DNA of 64,000 nt from Isoetes taiwanensis (lineage: Eukaryota > Streptophyta > Lycopodiopsida > Isoetales > Isoetaceae), in the NCBI GenBank assembly GCA_021234155.1, contig JAJEKV010000026.1, positions 682,001 to 746,000 on the forward strand. The letters run 5' to 3'. Each line of letters opens with the position of its first letter. Position 1 is the stretch's first letter. The notes under the pieces were generated by a model, which was given only the letters and a program-made list of their open reading frames with translations, was not told where the DNA came from and searched no databases. The position numbers were made by a program, and so were the translations under genes. Below are positions 11,840 to 24,405 of the stretch, in pieces.

Positions 11840-13460
11840 AATTAATCTGTGACATCATGTCAGCCATTAGAGATTTCTGGACTTAGTTGTAGTATTTGTC
11901 AGGGATGCCCTTTGAACACCACTCCTTTTCACAATTGTTATGGAGGTGTCGTCACAATTATTTGTTGTTGCAATAGCGGAGGGGCTCCTTTAGAGTTTTG
12001 CTATGAAGGATGGTACGCAGGATGTCTGCAACAAATGACACGTTCCTCTTTTTGATTGCTAATTCCAAGAATCTTGAAGCTGCAAAACTGGTTTTAGATA
12101 CATTCTCAATGGCTTCTGGTATATTGGTGGATTGGCAAAGTGTACAACATTATGGATGGTGGACACTCCGATTCCAACATGTCTTCATGATTATTCAGGG
12201 AAGCTTCTTGCTTAATGGACATGCCACCAAGCTACCTGGAATTCCCGTTGGCATTCATGTTAATGCAGGAGCAGCATGGAAAAAATTACTGGGTAAACAC
12301 CTATTTTGGTAGTCAACTGCAATGTTATCTCTCGAGGTCACATTACAATGGCCAAATCAGTTCTCAGTAATACCCATATTTGTGTGGCTTTCTTGTTGCT
12401 AGCCCCACAGGTCAAAGCACAGGAGCTTATTGCAATAGCATGAAATTCCATATGGGCTGGCAGTGAAAAGGATATTGTAGTTAATGTAGCTTGATCTAAA
12501 TGCACACCCCACAAGTGGGCAGGTGGCGTGGGTATGATGGGCTTCTTAATGAAGAGTAAGATCAACGCCATCTTGGTTTATGCCTTCTTATATAATCTCT
12601 TGGTCATTGTATTCCTCGAGGCAAGAAGGCAGTCAAAACAATTCTTCCTTGGGCTCTATTGCACCCCCTTAAGACTTTTCCAAATGCATCTCCTTTCCTA
12701 TGAGGATTATTGGCAGTATAGGATGCGGTCAGACATCTATTTTGGCCTTGTCCATCTATCCATGCTCTCCTAGATATCCCGTGGTGGTGATCGCCATTGC
12801 CGCTAGACCTCTCAGCATCTCCACTTGCTGCATCAATTCATCCCCTTACACAAGACGATGGGTCCTAGTAGATGTCATCTCTATTAAAGCATAGTATGAA
12901 GCTGGTCGCCTCTTGTCATGGCGGGCATTTCAGGCAAAATTTTTACTCTCACGTTGGAATATAACTGTATGGGAGAAGGTAGCAAAGAAATAGATGGCAA
13001 TCCCAAATCCCGTGCGGGCTCGTATATGCGCTGGCTTTGGGATAAGTTGATCCATTCTAAAGTTTCTATACTTGGGTGGCAAGTTTTGTATAAGTGTTTG
13101 TATGTAAATGTCTTGCGGCATAGTTATGATCCTCTTATTGCAGTATGACCAATTTTACTTGTAGATGCTGAAACATTGGGCATTGCCAATTTTCTTGTCC
13201 AAAAGTTCAATCAGTATGGTCCTGTCTCTAAGGTTTATTTAACAATACACTGAACAATCAATTTGTTCTCTTAGCATCCTACCCACGTGCGTGGGCCCTA
13301 GCTAAGAAGAAGGCTTTTCATCTAGGATCTAGTTGGTTTCTGTGGTCAATCTGGGAGCATCGTAGATTGCACATTTTCCAAGACATTTACTCAGACGTTC
13401 ATAGTGTCATTGTTGTAGCCCAGACTAAGATACTAATGGCTTATAAACTTCCTCCTCCCA
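11840..13460 (+). pseudogene. L1-type LINE ORF2 fragment (L1-c)
   Basis: Plus-strand RT relics begin near 11,870 with SGLSCSICQGCPL (RT motif RQGCPL). They continue with NDTFLFLIANSKNLEAAKLV at 12,040, where the catalytic ADD is degraded, and FSMASGILVDWQ. The zf-RVT region at 13,025-13,120 contains LWDKLIHSKVSILGWQVLYK. The C-terminal tail GSSWFLWSIWEHRRLHIFQD near 13,330 matches the tails at 16,150 and 29,910. Many frameshifts are present. The 3' end has no clear poly(A). Confidence 0.8.
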
Positions 13461-13613
13461 TAAACTTATTTTCGTCTCTCAATTTCTTTTTTGCGACTGA
13501 CAAGTTATCCAAAACCATTTCTTCCTCCTTAAATGAGCCATGTTTAGCATACATGATCAGCCTGGTGCCATAACACCCGCTTCTAAGTTTTAGCACTAAC
13601 TTCCTTAGGCTTT

Positions 13614-14020
13614 TTAATCTGTTTTTCCTTCACATGATTTTTCTTTTGCTTCTTGGAAGGTTACCCACTCTGAGAGGCACCTCCCCCTCCCCTTTAACCT
13701 TCCGTACAACAATCCTTTGAGCTTTTCAAAACTCCTCCTTCCAACTAGCTTCATAGCCAGCTCTACTGCAAGCTCAAAGCTAGTAGGTTCAATCTGAAGC
13801 ATATGCTTTTAGCTAGTAGGTTCAATCTGAAGCATATGCTTTTAGATGTTGGCATCCTTGAGCCCATTCACAACCCGCATCTCGCTTGTCAAATCTGGCA
13901 AATGTGGGAATAATGCTCTTTATCTTGCCATGTAATCATGCAAAGTCCCAATCTGAACCGTTTCCTTCAGATGGATCAATGCATGGCGGCAGTCATAATT
14001 GCATGAAGATGAGGATATAA
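13614..14020 (-). pseudogene. Ty3/gypsy gag remnant
   Basis: On the minus strand the peptides ALIHLKETVQIGTLHDYMA, FPHLPDLTSEMRVVNGLKDA and PTSFELAVELAMKL follow the order of a Ty3/gypsy gag domain (conserved leucine, tyrosine and GLK positions). A stop and an internal duplication break the frame. It runs opposite to the gypsy fragment at 10.4-11.7 kb, so it is either a separate insertion or a rearranged piece. Confidence 0.6.
13778..13843. repeat. 33-bp perfect tandem duplication
   Basis: Bases 13,778-13,810 are repeated exactly at 13,811-13,843 within the gag remnant. Confidence 0.95.
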
Positions 14021-15849
14021 TATAGGTAATTGAGCTTTTTTTCAAGGATGTCATGCATCTACATGGCCCACAAATTGTGCATAGTAGGAGGCTTGGTAAA
14101 CTAGGTGGATATCACAGACCCATTCTAGTAAAATTCAAAAGTGAAGAGGCTCGTAACAGGGTGCTCTAGAACAGGTCAGTGCTCAAAGGGCATAAAATCT
14201 GGGTTGATCCAGATCTTTCTCCACCATAACAAGAACACAGGAAAAAAGAGTGGTAGAAAGTAAAGCTGCCAGACTAGATGGTCTTGTTGCATTCTTAGGC
14301 AGGAACAAATGTAGTGATCACAAGAAGGAAGGTGTATTTTTACGTCGTAGGAAGGAAATGCAAATAGGGATCTGCGACTTTGAGGTCCTTAGTATAGAAC
14401 TTGCATGGCTTGACATAGGCCAAAATAGATGCTACTGCAGATATTTAGAGAAGTGCAGATTTACTCCTGTATTCTGAAACTCGACAGCATCAAACAATTT
14501 CTTTGCTCGATATAGAAGGATTTAAGGAAGTGGCACCGTCTGGAATATGAAAGAGCCTGGATCAGGAAGAGGTTTTGGTGGTTAAGCAGCTTACATCAGG
14601 AAAGATCTAATAGGATGCATATCATGGATCGGTAAGCATGAGCACAACCAATATATATGGGTACAACTGCAATTACAGAATAAAACAATATACTTAGCAT
14701 CTTGTTCTTTCGCCCCTTTGAACATGAAAATCTATGATAAACATGGATTGAACAAAGAGAACCCGTTGCACGAATCAACTCATCAAGTACAAGGAATTGG
14801 GAGAGATAATAGTGTTCAAAGACTTTAATGACATACCATGAGCAAATAGTGCACCATCTTTGAACAAGTAGGTGATGATCTGTTAACTAAAGTAGATAGA
14901 TCAGACATTTGACAGATGCTCAGAAGACATCTGGGCTGTTGGCCAAGAGCATAATCGATAAATGCTAAAAATATATATAAGCCTGGCTGCCAGCATAGAA
15001 ACTTTATTTCAAAATACCAAACATACATAAAAAATACAGAAATACCCTAATCCAAATTGCAAAATCCACTATGGTGCACCCTATATTAATGTACAAATTG
15101 AATATGAAATACCATCGACAAAAATAATCTTATTTTAAATAAAGTAGCCAAAAATCTTAATAGCAATGGCTGTATTGCTCACTAACAATCCACATGCTCT
15201 CCAGGAGATAACAAATCTTAGTCACAAAACTTTTTACTAGCTAATACATGCTATAGAAATCAGTTTACAAATTTAGATACCATAAGTACCATCTAGTGCC
15301 TTGGGCAGTAAGCACAACCATAAGAAAGCCAGGCTGCACAGAAAAATACTACAATAAACGATCAATTAGCACTGGGAAAAGCCTCTAAGGGTCTTTACAA
15401 TCAGAATTAAGAGAATTGGGTAGATTGATTTGATCTCTTATCACTAGCTTAGAACAAACTTGAAGATTATAGTTAGTTTCTCTGCATATAACTCGGATGG
15501 TTGATGGTTTTGTACAAAATAGGACTGCCGCATTCCGAACCCTTAATTTACACCTTCTTGAAACCTTAGAAATAAGCTTATACTGAGAATGGAAAAATGC
15601 AAATCGAGAGCTTTACAGAGACATGCATAAATTCATCCATAGCTAAGTGGATAACGTCAACAATGATTGTAGATCCTATAATGAAGATGAGTATTATTCT
15701 GTTAAAGCTTTGTCACCACTGTTATGCTTGTACCTAAGAGCGCCTAAACTGAATATGAAGCTTCTTCTATTCATTGTTCTGAAATTGCATTTTTTCATTT
15801 CTTTTCTTAGTTGGTGAACTTGTATTCTAACCATCTCCTCTCTCTCCCC
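14021..15849. other. Unassigned sequence
   Basis: No recognisable gene or element borders. A 75-codon open frame at 14,250-14,477 and scattered shorter ones have no motif I recognise. Confidence 0.4.
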
Positions 15850-16460
15850 CCTCTTTTTTTTAAGGACGAAAACCAAAAAGTTTATTAATCAGATATAAAA
15901 AGTACAAAATTTACATGTCTCATCTAACTGTGTAAGCACAAAAAGGTGCCACAGAAGCACGAGCCTGGAGCACAATGTACTTACTCCAGAATAGGAGACT
16001 AACGATAAGAATCAATTTGAAGATACTGAATCCAAATACGTTTCGTCATTTCTAACTGGAGGGAGGAACACTTCTAAGCCGTCAGTATCTTCTTCTGGGC
16101 CACCATAATAACACCACTTGCAGATGAATAAATGCCCTGAAAAATGTGGTATCTGCGACGCTCCCATATCAACCATAGGAGCCAACCAGAACCAACATGG
16201 AATGCCCTCTGTTTAGATGGGGACCATGCATTGGGAGATTGTATTTCAGCTTTGGTTCTATTTGTGCCATTAACTAGCATACAATGAAAGGTTATTCTCG
16301 TATCAAATATAGTCTTGAGCAATGGGCACAGGGCAAATACATTGATTTGGATATATTTTTTGGTAGGTTTCACTACTATTAATGGCTTAGAGGGCAGGAG
16401 ATTGAGTGGATGACAAAAATCGGTTTTATTCTTTTCCATAACAAATTTCAACTAAACTAA
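15850..16460 (-). mobile_element. L1-type LINE 3' end (L1-d)
   Basis: A T-rich tail (cttttttttaaggacgaaaa near 15,853) is followed by a short 3' UTR. The minus-strand reading at 16,074-16,451 contains SGWLLWLIWERRRYHIFQG, the C-terminal signature shared with the copies at 13,330 and 29,910. It is strongly 5' truncated. Confidence 0.78.
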
Positions 16461-18026
16461 AGCTTTTAAAATCTTTTCATACATGTTGTGGTCAAGTTAA
16501 ATCGTTTCAATCTAATCTCAAAATAAAGCATGCTTTTCACCTACCCCTATTTGGGCAATTTCTTGTTAAGCTAACTTATAGTGACCAACACAAGTTACTA
16601 AGCAAACTAGAGCAAATCATATGTGAAGAATAAATACAAGAAAGCTAGGTGGCATTAACTATATATGACTAGTAGGCTTGGATATATTATTAAGAAGGAA
16701 AGATTAACCTAACTTAAAAAAGAGGTTTATGCCATGTTCCTCAATGGATAGGAATGGCTACCGAAAATATAATCATCCACTATTAAAGATGAAAGTTACA
16801 CTCTTTAATAAAAAAATATTCTATTCTGTTCTTTACCTTTCTCATATCTTGGAACAATGACAATATGACAGGGTGAAGATAATGACAACAATCAGCATTT
16901 GATTTGCATGAATAGGTTATAAAGCTTCACTTAAAGAGGGCGTTTTTATTGACGGTGACCTTTTCTAAGTTATCTAATTTCATACTTTGTTGTTTTTATA
17001 TTGCATGTATCTATAATCACAATAATCCCCAATGAAATATGATTGGGAATACAATGGTGGTGGTGGTAGTGAATAAAACTTATGACAAAAGTTTAAAAAG
17101 TATTTAGTATAATGAATATTAGTTCCCTACTTTTTCCTGGCTATTTCCTTCTTTGTTGGTAACTATACCTATTGTTTAGGCATATGTTTATCTTGCAAGA
17201 TCTTTTATTTGGGTGTATTATTATTGGTAATGCATAAAGCATCCTCTTTGGAAGCTTCCTATGTTGGAGGTATTAGATCAACAAGACAAGATACACCTAG
17301 AACGACCATAAAAATATCATCTCGAAGGTGTCATTGTCAGAGTATCATTGTATTTAAGGGGGCCATTATTGTCAAGGTTTTTAGCAAACATTTTAATCTT
17401 CTCTCCTCTCAATTCAATTCAATTCAATTCAATCCAATCCTATTCTCTTTGTACGGGTGCCATTGACCATTTTGGTCACATGGACATTACAATTGAATTC
17501 AAATTTTAGTAAGAATCTTAATATAGAAAATTAGCTTGTACATGGATGATAAAAGAATTCTAGTTTCTCTCACTCATGGCATATCTTAGAAGCACATTAT
17601 TCTACTCGGGGATAACTTACATTAACGAGTCCAAATATTTGTTTCTCATTTATACAATACGAACTTGATCTCATGATGCTAGATGACCACATTGGATGCC
17701 TAGAAAGTACTTGGATCCATTACAAAGCACAACATCATGAATGCCATGAAGAAAATCCAAGAAATTTGAAATTATTGGGCCACGTTATAATCTAATTGAA
17801 GGAACTATCGTTGTAATCAAATTAGTGCAAAAAAAAAAGGTATTGGAATGAAATGAGGGGAAAGGAAAGCCTACATAACAAGCCGGTGTCAATTAGTAAT
17901 AATGTGCAAGACAAAAAAATTCATTGCATCTACAATGTATTGTAATGTATTCACACGACTAATGCCCACCAATGATAAAAATAATCAATTAGCCATTCAT
18001 ATAGTTTATCCGTTTTGATTTTAGAA
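16461..18026. other. Unassigned AT-rich sequence with an AATTC microsatellite
   Basis: No gene recognised. A short (caatt)n run lies at about 17,405-17,435. It lacks the flanking sequence seen beside the microsatellite-tailed element copies. Confidence 0.45.
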
Positions 18027-18100
18027 TTGAATTGAATTGACTTTTATTGTCCATAGAGACTAAAAGGTCTATGGGACCAAGAAATTGATCAATTCAACAG
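18027..18100 (-). mobile_element. Microsatellite-tailed non-LTR element, 3' end only
   Basis: On the minus strand the sequence reads ttggtcccatagacc, then tctctatggacaataaaag, then (tcaat)n. This matches the 3' terminus of the longer copies ending near 27,980 and 37,202. Only about 75 bp remain. Confidence 0.65.
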
Positions 18101-18649
18101 GATGTTTTTAATCGAGATCCATGGTTCAAAAAGTACCGGGGGTTTAATAGCATCTGTCCGGCCAAATTTGAAATTTAGCAGAGTAGCATGAAATTAGCTA
18201 GAAATGTTCCTGCTCTACAGTGGGGTTTCTCTTTATAATCCTTCAGAAGTAGCTTGTCAGAATTCAAGATTAGCGAGTAAGTTTAAAACTCATCAAAAAT
18301 CTCCCTTCCCACTCCAAAAAGTTTCGGAATCGAAGATACAATAAAACCAACCAAATTGAAAATTGAATGCATATTTTCCATCTCAAAATACAATGTATTC
18401 GGATACAAATCAGCATTAGGTACATTCTCCAATATATGTAAGACCATGCTTTTACAATCCATACATGTTTTGTGATCAACACGTACATGATTGGATATCA
18501 GAATTGAATTTAATTAAAGACTTGCTTTGTACATAATAATAATAGTTGAAGTTAGTACAACGATTCAAAAAAAAAAGAAACGTCGAAACAAACTGAACAG
18601 CAATGCCAAGAACACCAAGAAGAGAAATTTATGGGCAGAAGCCACCGGA

Positions 18650-19069
18650 TCAAGCCTTAGAAGGCGATCCATGGCCAACATCGGCATGATCAGAAGCTGT
18701 TCTTCGGCCGTGGCCTTTTGATCCTCTGTTTTTGAACGTAATATGGCCACAAATTGATCCTAAAACCACCGCGATAAAAACACCGGCATTGAAGCTCATA
18801 ACGGCAAGCATAAGCAAATATGAAGCAAATACAACTCCGGCAAAGAACAATCCCTCAAAAATGCGCCGGAATGGCAGTTCCGGAGCCGAATCGGCCCATT
18901 TCCGGCCTCGATCGAGCCCCTCTCTCAAAATTGAGAAGAAAAACAGGGCCAACAGAGTGAAGGCGTACTGGGTTCCGGTGGCTGTATACCAGCCGGAAAA
19001 CAAAACCACCAAGTGGGTGTTCCACTGAAAGCTCATGGGCGCGCCGGACGCTTGGTGCTGGTCCTCCAT
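18650..19069 (-). CDS. COPT/Ctr-family copper transporter
   Basis: This single-exon gene encodes 139 residues, within the usual plant COPT size range. Ctr proteins are trimeric channels that import Cu(I) at the plasma membrane or an internal membrane. Visible here: a short N terminus with one Met before the first membrane segment (APMSFQWNTH); TM1 at about residues 20-47; TM2 at about 75-98 containing the diagnostic MxxxM (MLAVM) that lines the copper pore; and TM3 at about 99-117 with the GxxxG packing motif (GSICG). The tail is basic with a few His and no CxC. I chose the start at MEDQHQ because it gives a COPT-like N terminus and lies about 70 bp downstream of a TATA box. An in-frame ATG exists 50 codons upstream, but its extension is not COPT-like and would span the TATA box. 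No stop or frameshift, so this is the best intact host gene in the window. Subtype is unassigned. Confidence 0.9.
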   Translation of the reverse strand: MEDQHQASGAPMSFQWNTHLVVLFSGWYTATGTQYAFTLLALFFFSILREGLDRGRKWADSAPELPFRRIFEGLFFAGVVFASYLLMLAVMSFNAGVFIAVVLGSICGHITFKNRGSKGHGRRTASDHADVGHGSPSKA

Positions 19070-19134
19070 AGCCGAGCTTGCGCTCTGTTTTTTTTTATTT
19101 TCTGTTGAAGAGGAAGTGGCCGATATCGGAGCCC

Positions 19135-19140
19135 TATATA
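19135..19140 (-). promoter_or_regulatory. TATA box of the COPT-like gene
   Basis: The minus strand reads ggggtatatagggctc, a good TATA context about 65-70 bp upstream of the chosen ATG. Transcription would start at about 19,105, leaving a short A-rich leader. Confidence 0.55.
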
Positions 19141-19219
19141 CCCCCCATGCCTTGTGTGTTTTATTATCCCAAGTTCCACATTTCATGCATGAAGAATTTG
19201 AAGATTCTTCTCTGCACAT

Positions 19220-19871
19220 TTTCCTGGTTTTTCGGGTTCTCTCTTTTCGCTTTGCTCTCTTGTATACTGAGTATTATCGAAGGTATCTCATCTTCTCTAC
19301 TTGCTTCACTCTGATTCCTATCCTACCCTGTTCTTTGCGTTGCTTATGTAATCGCCTGGAAAATCGCCTAGAAAATCTACAACATTTTCACTGTCATTAT
19401 GCATCCTTTACGACATCGTGGTTGCTGCATCATTGGTGAATTTGACTGTCTTTTAATTTTATGAAATAAGTTGCAAATTATTCCTCTCGGACTACAATTC
19501 AAAGGATCATCTAATTTTATTTGACCATAATAATAAAGCAGCTTCATCTTTGGTAGATCATTGTCTAAGTATGTGATGTCCTTCTACGAGAAACCTATAC
19601 TAAGATACTCAATGATACAAAACCGGATTTCTACGATTGTTAATGGTTCATTTAGACCTACATGCCATAAATGATAATATTTATTTATAAATACACATGA
19701 TTTTTTCAAATGATGCATTCCTTATATCAAAGATCTCGCAAGATGATGAGGGGTCCTAAGAGTCCATATTAAAATGCTTAAGAGTTCGCATATATTTAGG
19801 GCGTATTGGTGCTATGGTATAAAGTATCTTTTGCAATCAATTTTTTTGCACATGCCATCCATCCATTCATC
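19220..19871. other. Unassigned, likely COPT upstream region
   Basis: No gene recognised. The sequence is AT-rich and probably holds the distal promoter of the COPT-like gene. Confidence 0.4.
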
Positions 19872-19940
19872 TAAGAATAGAATAGAATAGATTAGATTTC
19901 TTAACGTCCACACAGACCAATACGCCATGGGAGCCATACA
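19872..19940 (-). mobile_element. Microsatellite-tailed non-LTR element, 3' end only
   Basis: The minus strand reads ggctcccatggcgtattgg, tgtgtggacgttaag, then (tctat)n. This is the same terminal block as at 27,900 and 37,140 but with a different pentanucleotide tail. Confidence 0.6.
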
Positions 19941-20219
19941 ATGGGCTAATACAACCTAGAACATCACCAACATAATGAAAATGGTACAAAGTTTAGGTAA
20001 AAGCCTAGATGAAACTATGATTTGGCCCGAAGCTAGACAATAAAATGAAACTTTAAATTATATGCAATAACATATGGTCCATTTTGACTTAACATAACCA
20101 AACCAATGGTTGGATGACCAGTGGTCGAGAATAATTGCACTACCTCCATGATACCTTGCCCAGTTCTTTTGGATCCGCACTTCTCTCATTCTGCATAACC
20201 CTTCCCTATGCTTGCAAAG

Positions 20220-20546
20220 CTAAAAAGGAGAGAGGTTTTTTGTACTGATGGTACATTTGAGATGATTCTCGTGCTTAAGAATATGGAGTCGACTAAGTGC
20301 ATCCTGGAATCGTACCAGAAGATAGCGAGGGCGATCTTGTCTTACATCTTCTATCCAACAAGCAGAGACTACTCCATCAACATGTACATGCATGACATTA
20401 TTCAAAAAATGCAAAGCCTCATTCAGATTTGAGTGAGTGTTTCTCTTGGTGCATATGTCGCATATGCGAGAAGAAGAATATGTCGCGTGCTTGAACATGG
20501 TCTCTTGCCTCAACCATAGACCCAAATCATGCCCCCGCCTCCCCAA
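20220..20546 (-). pseudogene. LINE ORF1-like (transposase-22 type) fragment
   Basis: The minus-strand peptide contains ALHFLNNVM and RPRYLLVRFQDALSRLHILK. This resembles the RNA-binding core of L1 ORF1p proteins (RPR-x-hydrophobic-V-x-F followed by an arginine/leucine helix). A diverged relative is at 25,400-25,640. The family call rests on this one block. The ends are undefined. Confidence 0.4.
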
Positions 20547-20799
20547 TTAATTTCCTCATTCTTGGCAATGGTGGAAGGTATTCAATAAATACAAAAAAGG
20601 GGGCCCTTAAACTTGTGCAAAAGATTATTCGATCAACTTCCTTGCTCAGGGAAAACAATATATTGGTTCTAAGCCGAAACTTGATTACAATACCTTTTTC
20701 GCCCCCTTTTTTTTTTTTTATATATCCATGTTTAGTGTGTGAGGTGAATATTCCGGCAAATATCTCTAGATTTATTCTTTTCGTAGAAGTCATCGTCTA

Positions 20800-22226
20800 G
20801 TCCATTTTTACTTGCCAAAACGTCGCTTTGATATGCATTGGTGATTTAGTGAACGACAATGACGATGAGTTTCATCTTGCAGTGTTTTCTCTAGCAATAG
20901 TGCTATTTGGAGGGATGTTGGAGGAGTCTTCGAGTATGTCTATGAAGTAAGAGGTCCAATTTAGCTATCTCGGAGTGTACTGTTCTTTGAAGTGCCCTGC
21001 TTATAGAATGCCAGTTAGAAGAATGATTTATGTTTTGTGTGGAAGGCTCTAGGAAGCTCCAGCTGCAACCCGATACTTTATTTCATATTGGGCATCATTG
21101 CTTCTCTCACAAGATGGAATATTTAGCATAATAAGTTGGGTTTCTTGTGTAAATGTTTATGCTTTTTCCTATGGTTTTTATATGATTTGAGGGTTGTATT
21201 TCATGGAACATACTATTGCATACATCTAGAGTGTGCATATGGTAGCATTGATTTATGTGACACTTTCCAATAGTTACATCTATGATTCTTTAATGTATCT
21301 CAAATTGAAGTTGTGGAACAATGCATACATTATGGTGATATTGATTTTCGAACACCTTTCAATGGATACACCCATGATTCTTCAATGTCCACTCTACGGC
21401 ACAAACTTTTTATGGAGCTAGCTATTGGTGGATCTCTTTGGCGATAAGAAAACAGATGTGCCTCTAGTGTCATCAATTCATCTCCTGATACAACGACACC
21501 AGAGACTAGCAGGCGTGCTTACAATTTTTGCATGCTATAATAAAGCACGATAGCTGATATAGGAAGGATTCAGAACAAAGCTCCTCCTTTTGAGATGGAA
21601 TTCTGCAATTTCGGAGAAAGTAGTCTTGGTTTTTTCTCATGTACCAAAAGTAATGGTTTTCCAGTTTTAGATGGTTCATATAGAATGTTAAAGAAGAGGA
21701 TCTGGTGCATTCTATGTATAAAACCCTTCTTGGAGCAGACGTGCTATCAATAAAGCGGCCTTTAATGGTACCTATAAATCACAAAAAACATTTTGAAAAT
21801 GGGTTTGCGATAAGTTACTCTCCCAAGTTGTCAAATTTGTGGTGATAGATCATCAATAGCTATTTGCGCTTCAATATTTTGATCCAATAGATTTTGTCCT
21901 CATATGCCTGCAACATGCTACTCAAAGGGATGAGATGATTGAACATTGTTTCCTCTTGTGTCAGCATGCTAGATCAGCTTGGTTATGGCTTCTTAGCTTC
22001 TTCAATTGCAATTTGAATAATCAACAAATGTTATTGGCAGTGTACCCAAGTTCTTGGGATAATCTAGTAAAGAGAGCATTCCATTTGGTTTCACCATAAA
22101 TCTTGTATATTGCAAGGTGGCGAGTGTTTTTGCTCTAGTGGATCTTTCTTCACTCGGTTTTCAGTCTCTCATCTATGTTTATAATTCCTTATGATTAATA
22201 AAGTTTCACATCCTTTAAAAAAAATT
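20800..22226 (+). mobile_element. L1-type LINE, heavily decayed (L1-e)
   Basis: Near 21,940-21,990 the plus strand reads EHCFLLCQHARSAWLWLLS, the Cys/His end of a plant L1 ORF2. The 3' part has aataaagtttcacatccttt followed by an A run at 22,216-22,226, a plausible LINE tail. Earlier sequence back to about 20,800 is consistent only in scattered words, so the left border is uncertain. Confidence 0.6.
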
Positions 22227-23659
22227 GTTTCTATGTCAGTAGATACTTATACTGCTTCACATACAAGGCTCACGCGCCTTCAACTTAGGTTTTCTATTTG
22301 TCAGCATTCTTAGAAAGCCCTTCTACTCCTGCACGATCAGTCCAGGCCATAATTCAAATTTTGACGTTTGCATGCGCTTGTATTTAAAAACCTTCTTTAA
22401 TATTGGCAAGCAAACCCTTTTGCCTCTAGAGCTGTGGAATCCTCATGATTCTTGTATTGCATTAAGATTGATTGGTTGATTATTCCCAGATCATAATTAT
22501 TTCGAGATCACAGTTTTCTGTCTGTATTTAGCTTGCTTTGTTTTAAATATGTTTATCAATGTCCACCCCCCCTACCCCCCAAAATACCCTTTTTTTTTGT
22601 TCCATCTAGGTCTCTGGGTAGAGAAACTTGTTTGAACATGATGTTTAGTTTCTTGTTGCCAGAGTTAAATATCATGGGCAGATTCTGGACTTGGATATCT
22701 CAAATCTGCCATTTTCGTTTCTGCAGTAGGTTAGAAGAAGTACTCCTATTTCTTTGTTTGTTATTTTAGGGCACCGAATAGAAAGGAAAAGATGGCATTT
22801 TTAATATATGGATTCAGAAAGTTCTGAGCATCCTTTATATATGGGCTGCTCCTTTAAGGCAGTTCTTATTCTGGCAGGTCCAGAAACTTGCTAAAGGAGA
22901 AGGATGATTGAAGGAAGCTTGTGCTTTGAAGAGATTCAGATTTCAAGTAGAGTTACGATTGTAAGTTTTGGCTAAAAATGTAAAATGCAGCCCTTGGTTG
23001 TCAAAGGTTATGAATTAAAAGGAAGTCGCAAGGCACACACAGTTTTGTAGATTCTAAAATTATAGTTGCAGTCTTTGGGATTTAGGTGTGAATCTAATAC
23101 ATTGAATGTCTGCTTCATGCTTTAGTAAGGTCACAATATGAGAGATCTAGGCTATAAGGATCTTGGTGCAAAGTGTAAGTAGTGGATACGACAGAAGTTG
23201 TAGAGTATGAGCGAGTATTCTAATAGGCTTAGTTGCAAATGGTCACATGAAAACTTTAATGGTTGGAAAAGATTGTTCTAGGGATGTTTGTGTCTGGGAA
23301 GAGTCAAGCTACAAGCTTACAACCATGTAGAGATGATTAATCTCTGGGAGAGTTCGAGCTGATATAAATGATTTGGTTGAGCAAATCTAGTGATTTATTT
23401 TCAATGTTAGATTCCCGCTACCAAAATTATTTGTGCATAGTCTACATATGAAGTATAGTGTACATATTTAAATTGCAGGATTTTTTGTTTAAAACCCAAG
23501 TATGTTTATTTATTATTTTCCATGATGAGGGTCATACTCTTTAGAGCTGTCCAGTATATGATCACATCCGAGCATACTATGCTGAGTTGGTATAGCTCAA
23601 CTAGCCACTCTATCATGTTGAGCATAACTTCAATGCAAGTGTTCAAATCATATATTTAA
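22227..23659. other. Unassigned sequence
   Basis: No gene recognised. A C-rich patch (ccaccccccctacccccc) occurs at 22,562. Confidence 0.4.
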
Positions 23660-23912
23660 GAAGTGATGGACCAACATACTCAACTATGTCCTTGGATGAT
23701 ATTTTGATATGTACTACAATGTATCATAATGTATATTTGTATAATTTGTCAGCGTTCTTATTACTGCTAAGATTTTTCCTTCAAAAACCCTTCAAGGCAG
23801 GGGTTTTTAATCCTGATAATGATACATCTGTTGTGCTCCTTGACTGGGTCCCCTAGACCGATTGGGCCTCCGTGGATGATAAAAATCATTCAATTCAATT
23901 CAATTTTATAAA
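23660..23912 (+). mobile_element. Microsatellite-tailed non-LTR element, 3' end
   Basis: This contains the family blocks gttcttattactgc, aaaacccttc, ctgggtcccctagaccg and gtggatgataaaaatca, then (ttcaa)n. It is more diverged than the copies at 27,711 and 36,948. Confidence 0.7.
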
Positions 23913-24224
23913 TAATATACGCACAACAACATAAAAAATTCGCAATGAAGAAAAGAAAAACCCAAGGTCTATTTATGTCTTTATGAAACTTCTTTTTAGT
24001 TTTTCGTCCTAAATACAAATATTGATAGACATATGGTTGGCCAACTTTGCTTAGATAGGTAATTTACTTCTAAAGACACTCTCCTCCTTCTATAGTGTAA
24101 AGTTGCTCTGACTATGTCCATTGGTCACATACCCAAAGCTAATAAATCTTGCTAAACTGTAATTGTTTTTTTTTTGGAAGATACTTTATGTGATGATACA
24201 AACGGTTGCCAACAAAGCTTGCAG

Positions 24225-24405
24225 ATAATATAGATGTGGTGGTACTAGAAGTATCTGGAGTGGCAAAGATTATCTCTTCTGTAGAGGAGGTTGAGAACGT
24301 ATTGCAACTTAAGCAACTTGCAGAGCATAGATCTGCAATTAAAACAATTGTTGGCTGGGTAGATATACAATCTTCTTTACTTCAAAAGCATCACAGAGGA
24401 AATAA
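24225..24405 (+). other. Candidate coding exon, unrecognised
   Basis: A strong acceptor (a T-rich tract, then aagcttgcag) opens a 60-codon frame with no stop, DNIDVVVLEVSGVAKIISS and onward to HHRGNK, ending at a possible gt donor. The composition looks like real protein with a helix-rich C-terminal half. I do not recognise the family. Flanking exons were not found, except a possible short one after ttgttgcag at 24,507. Confidence 0.3.
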
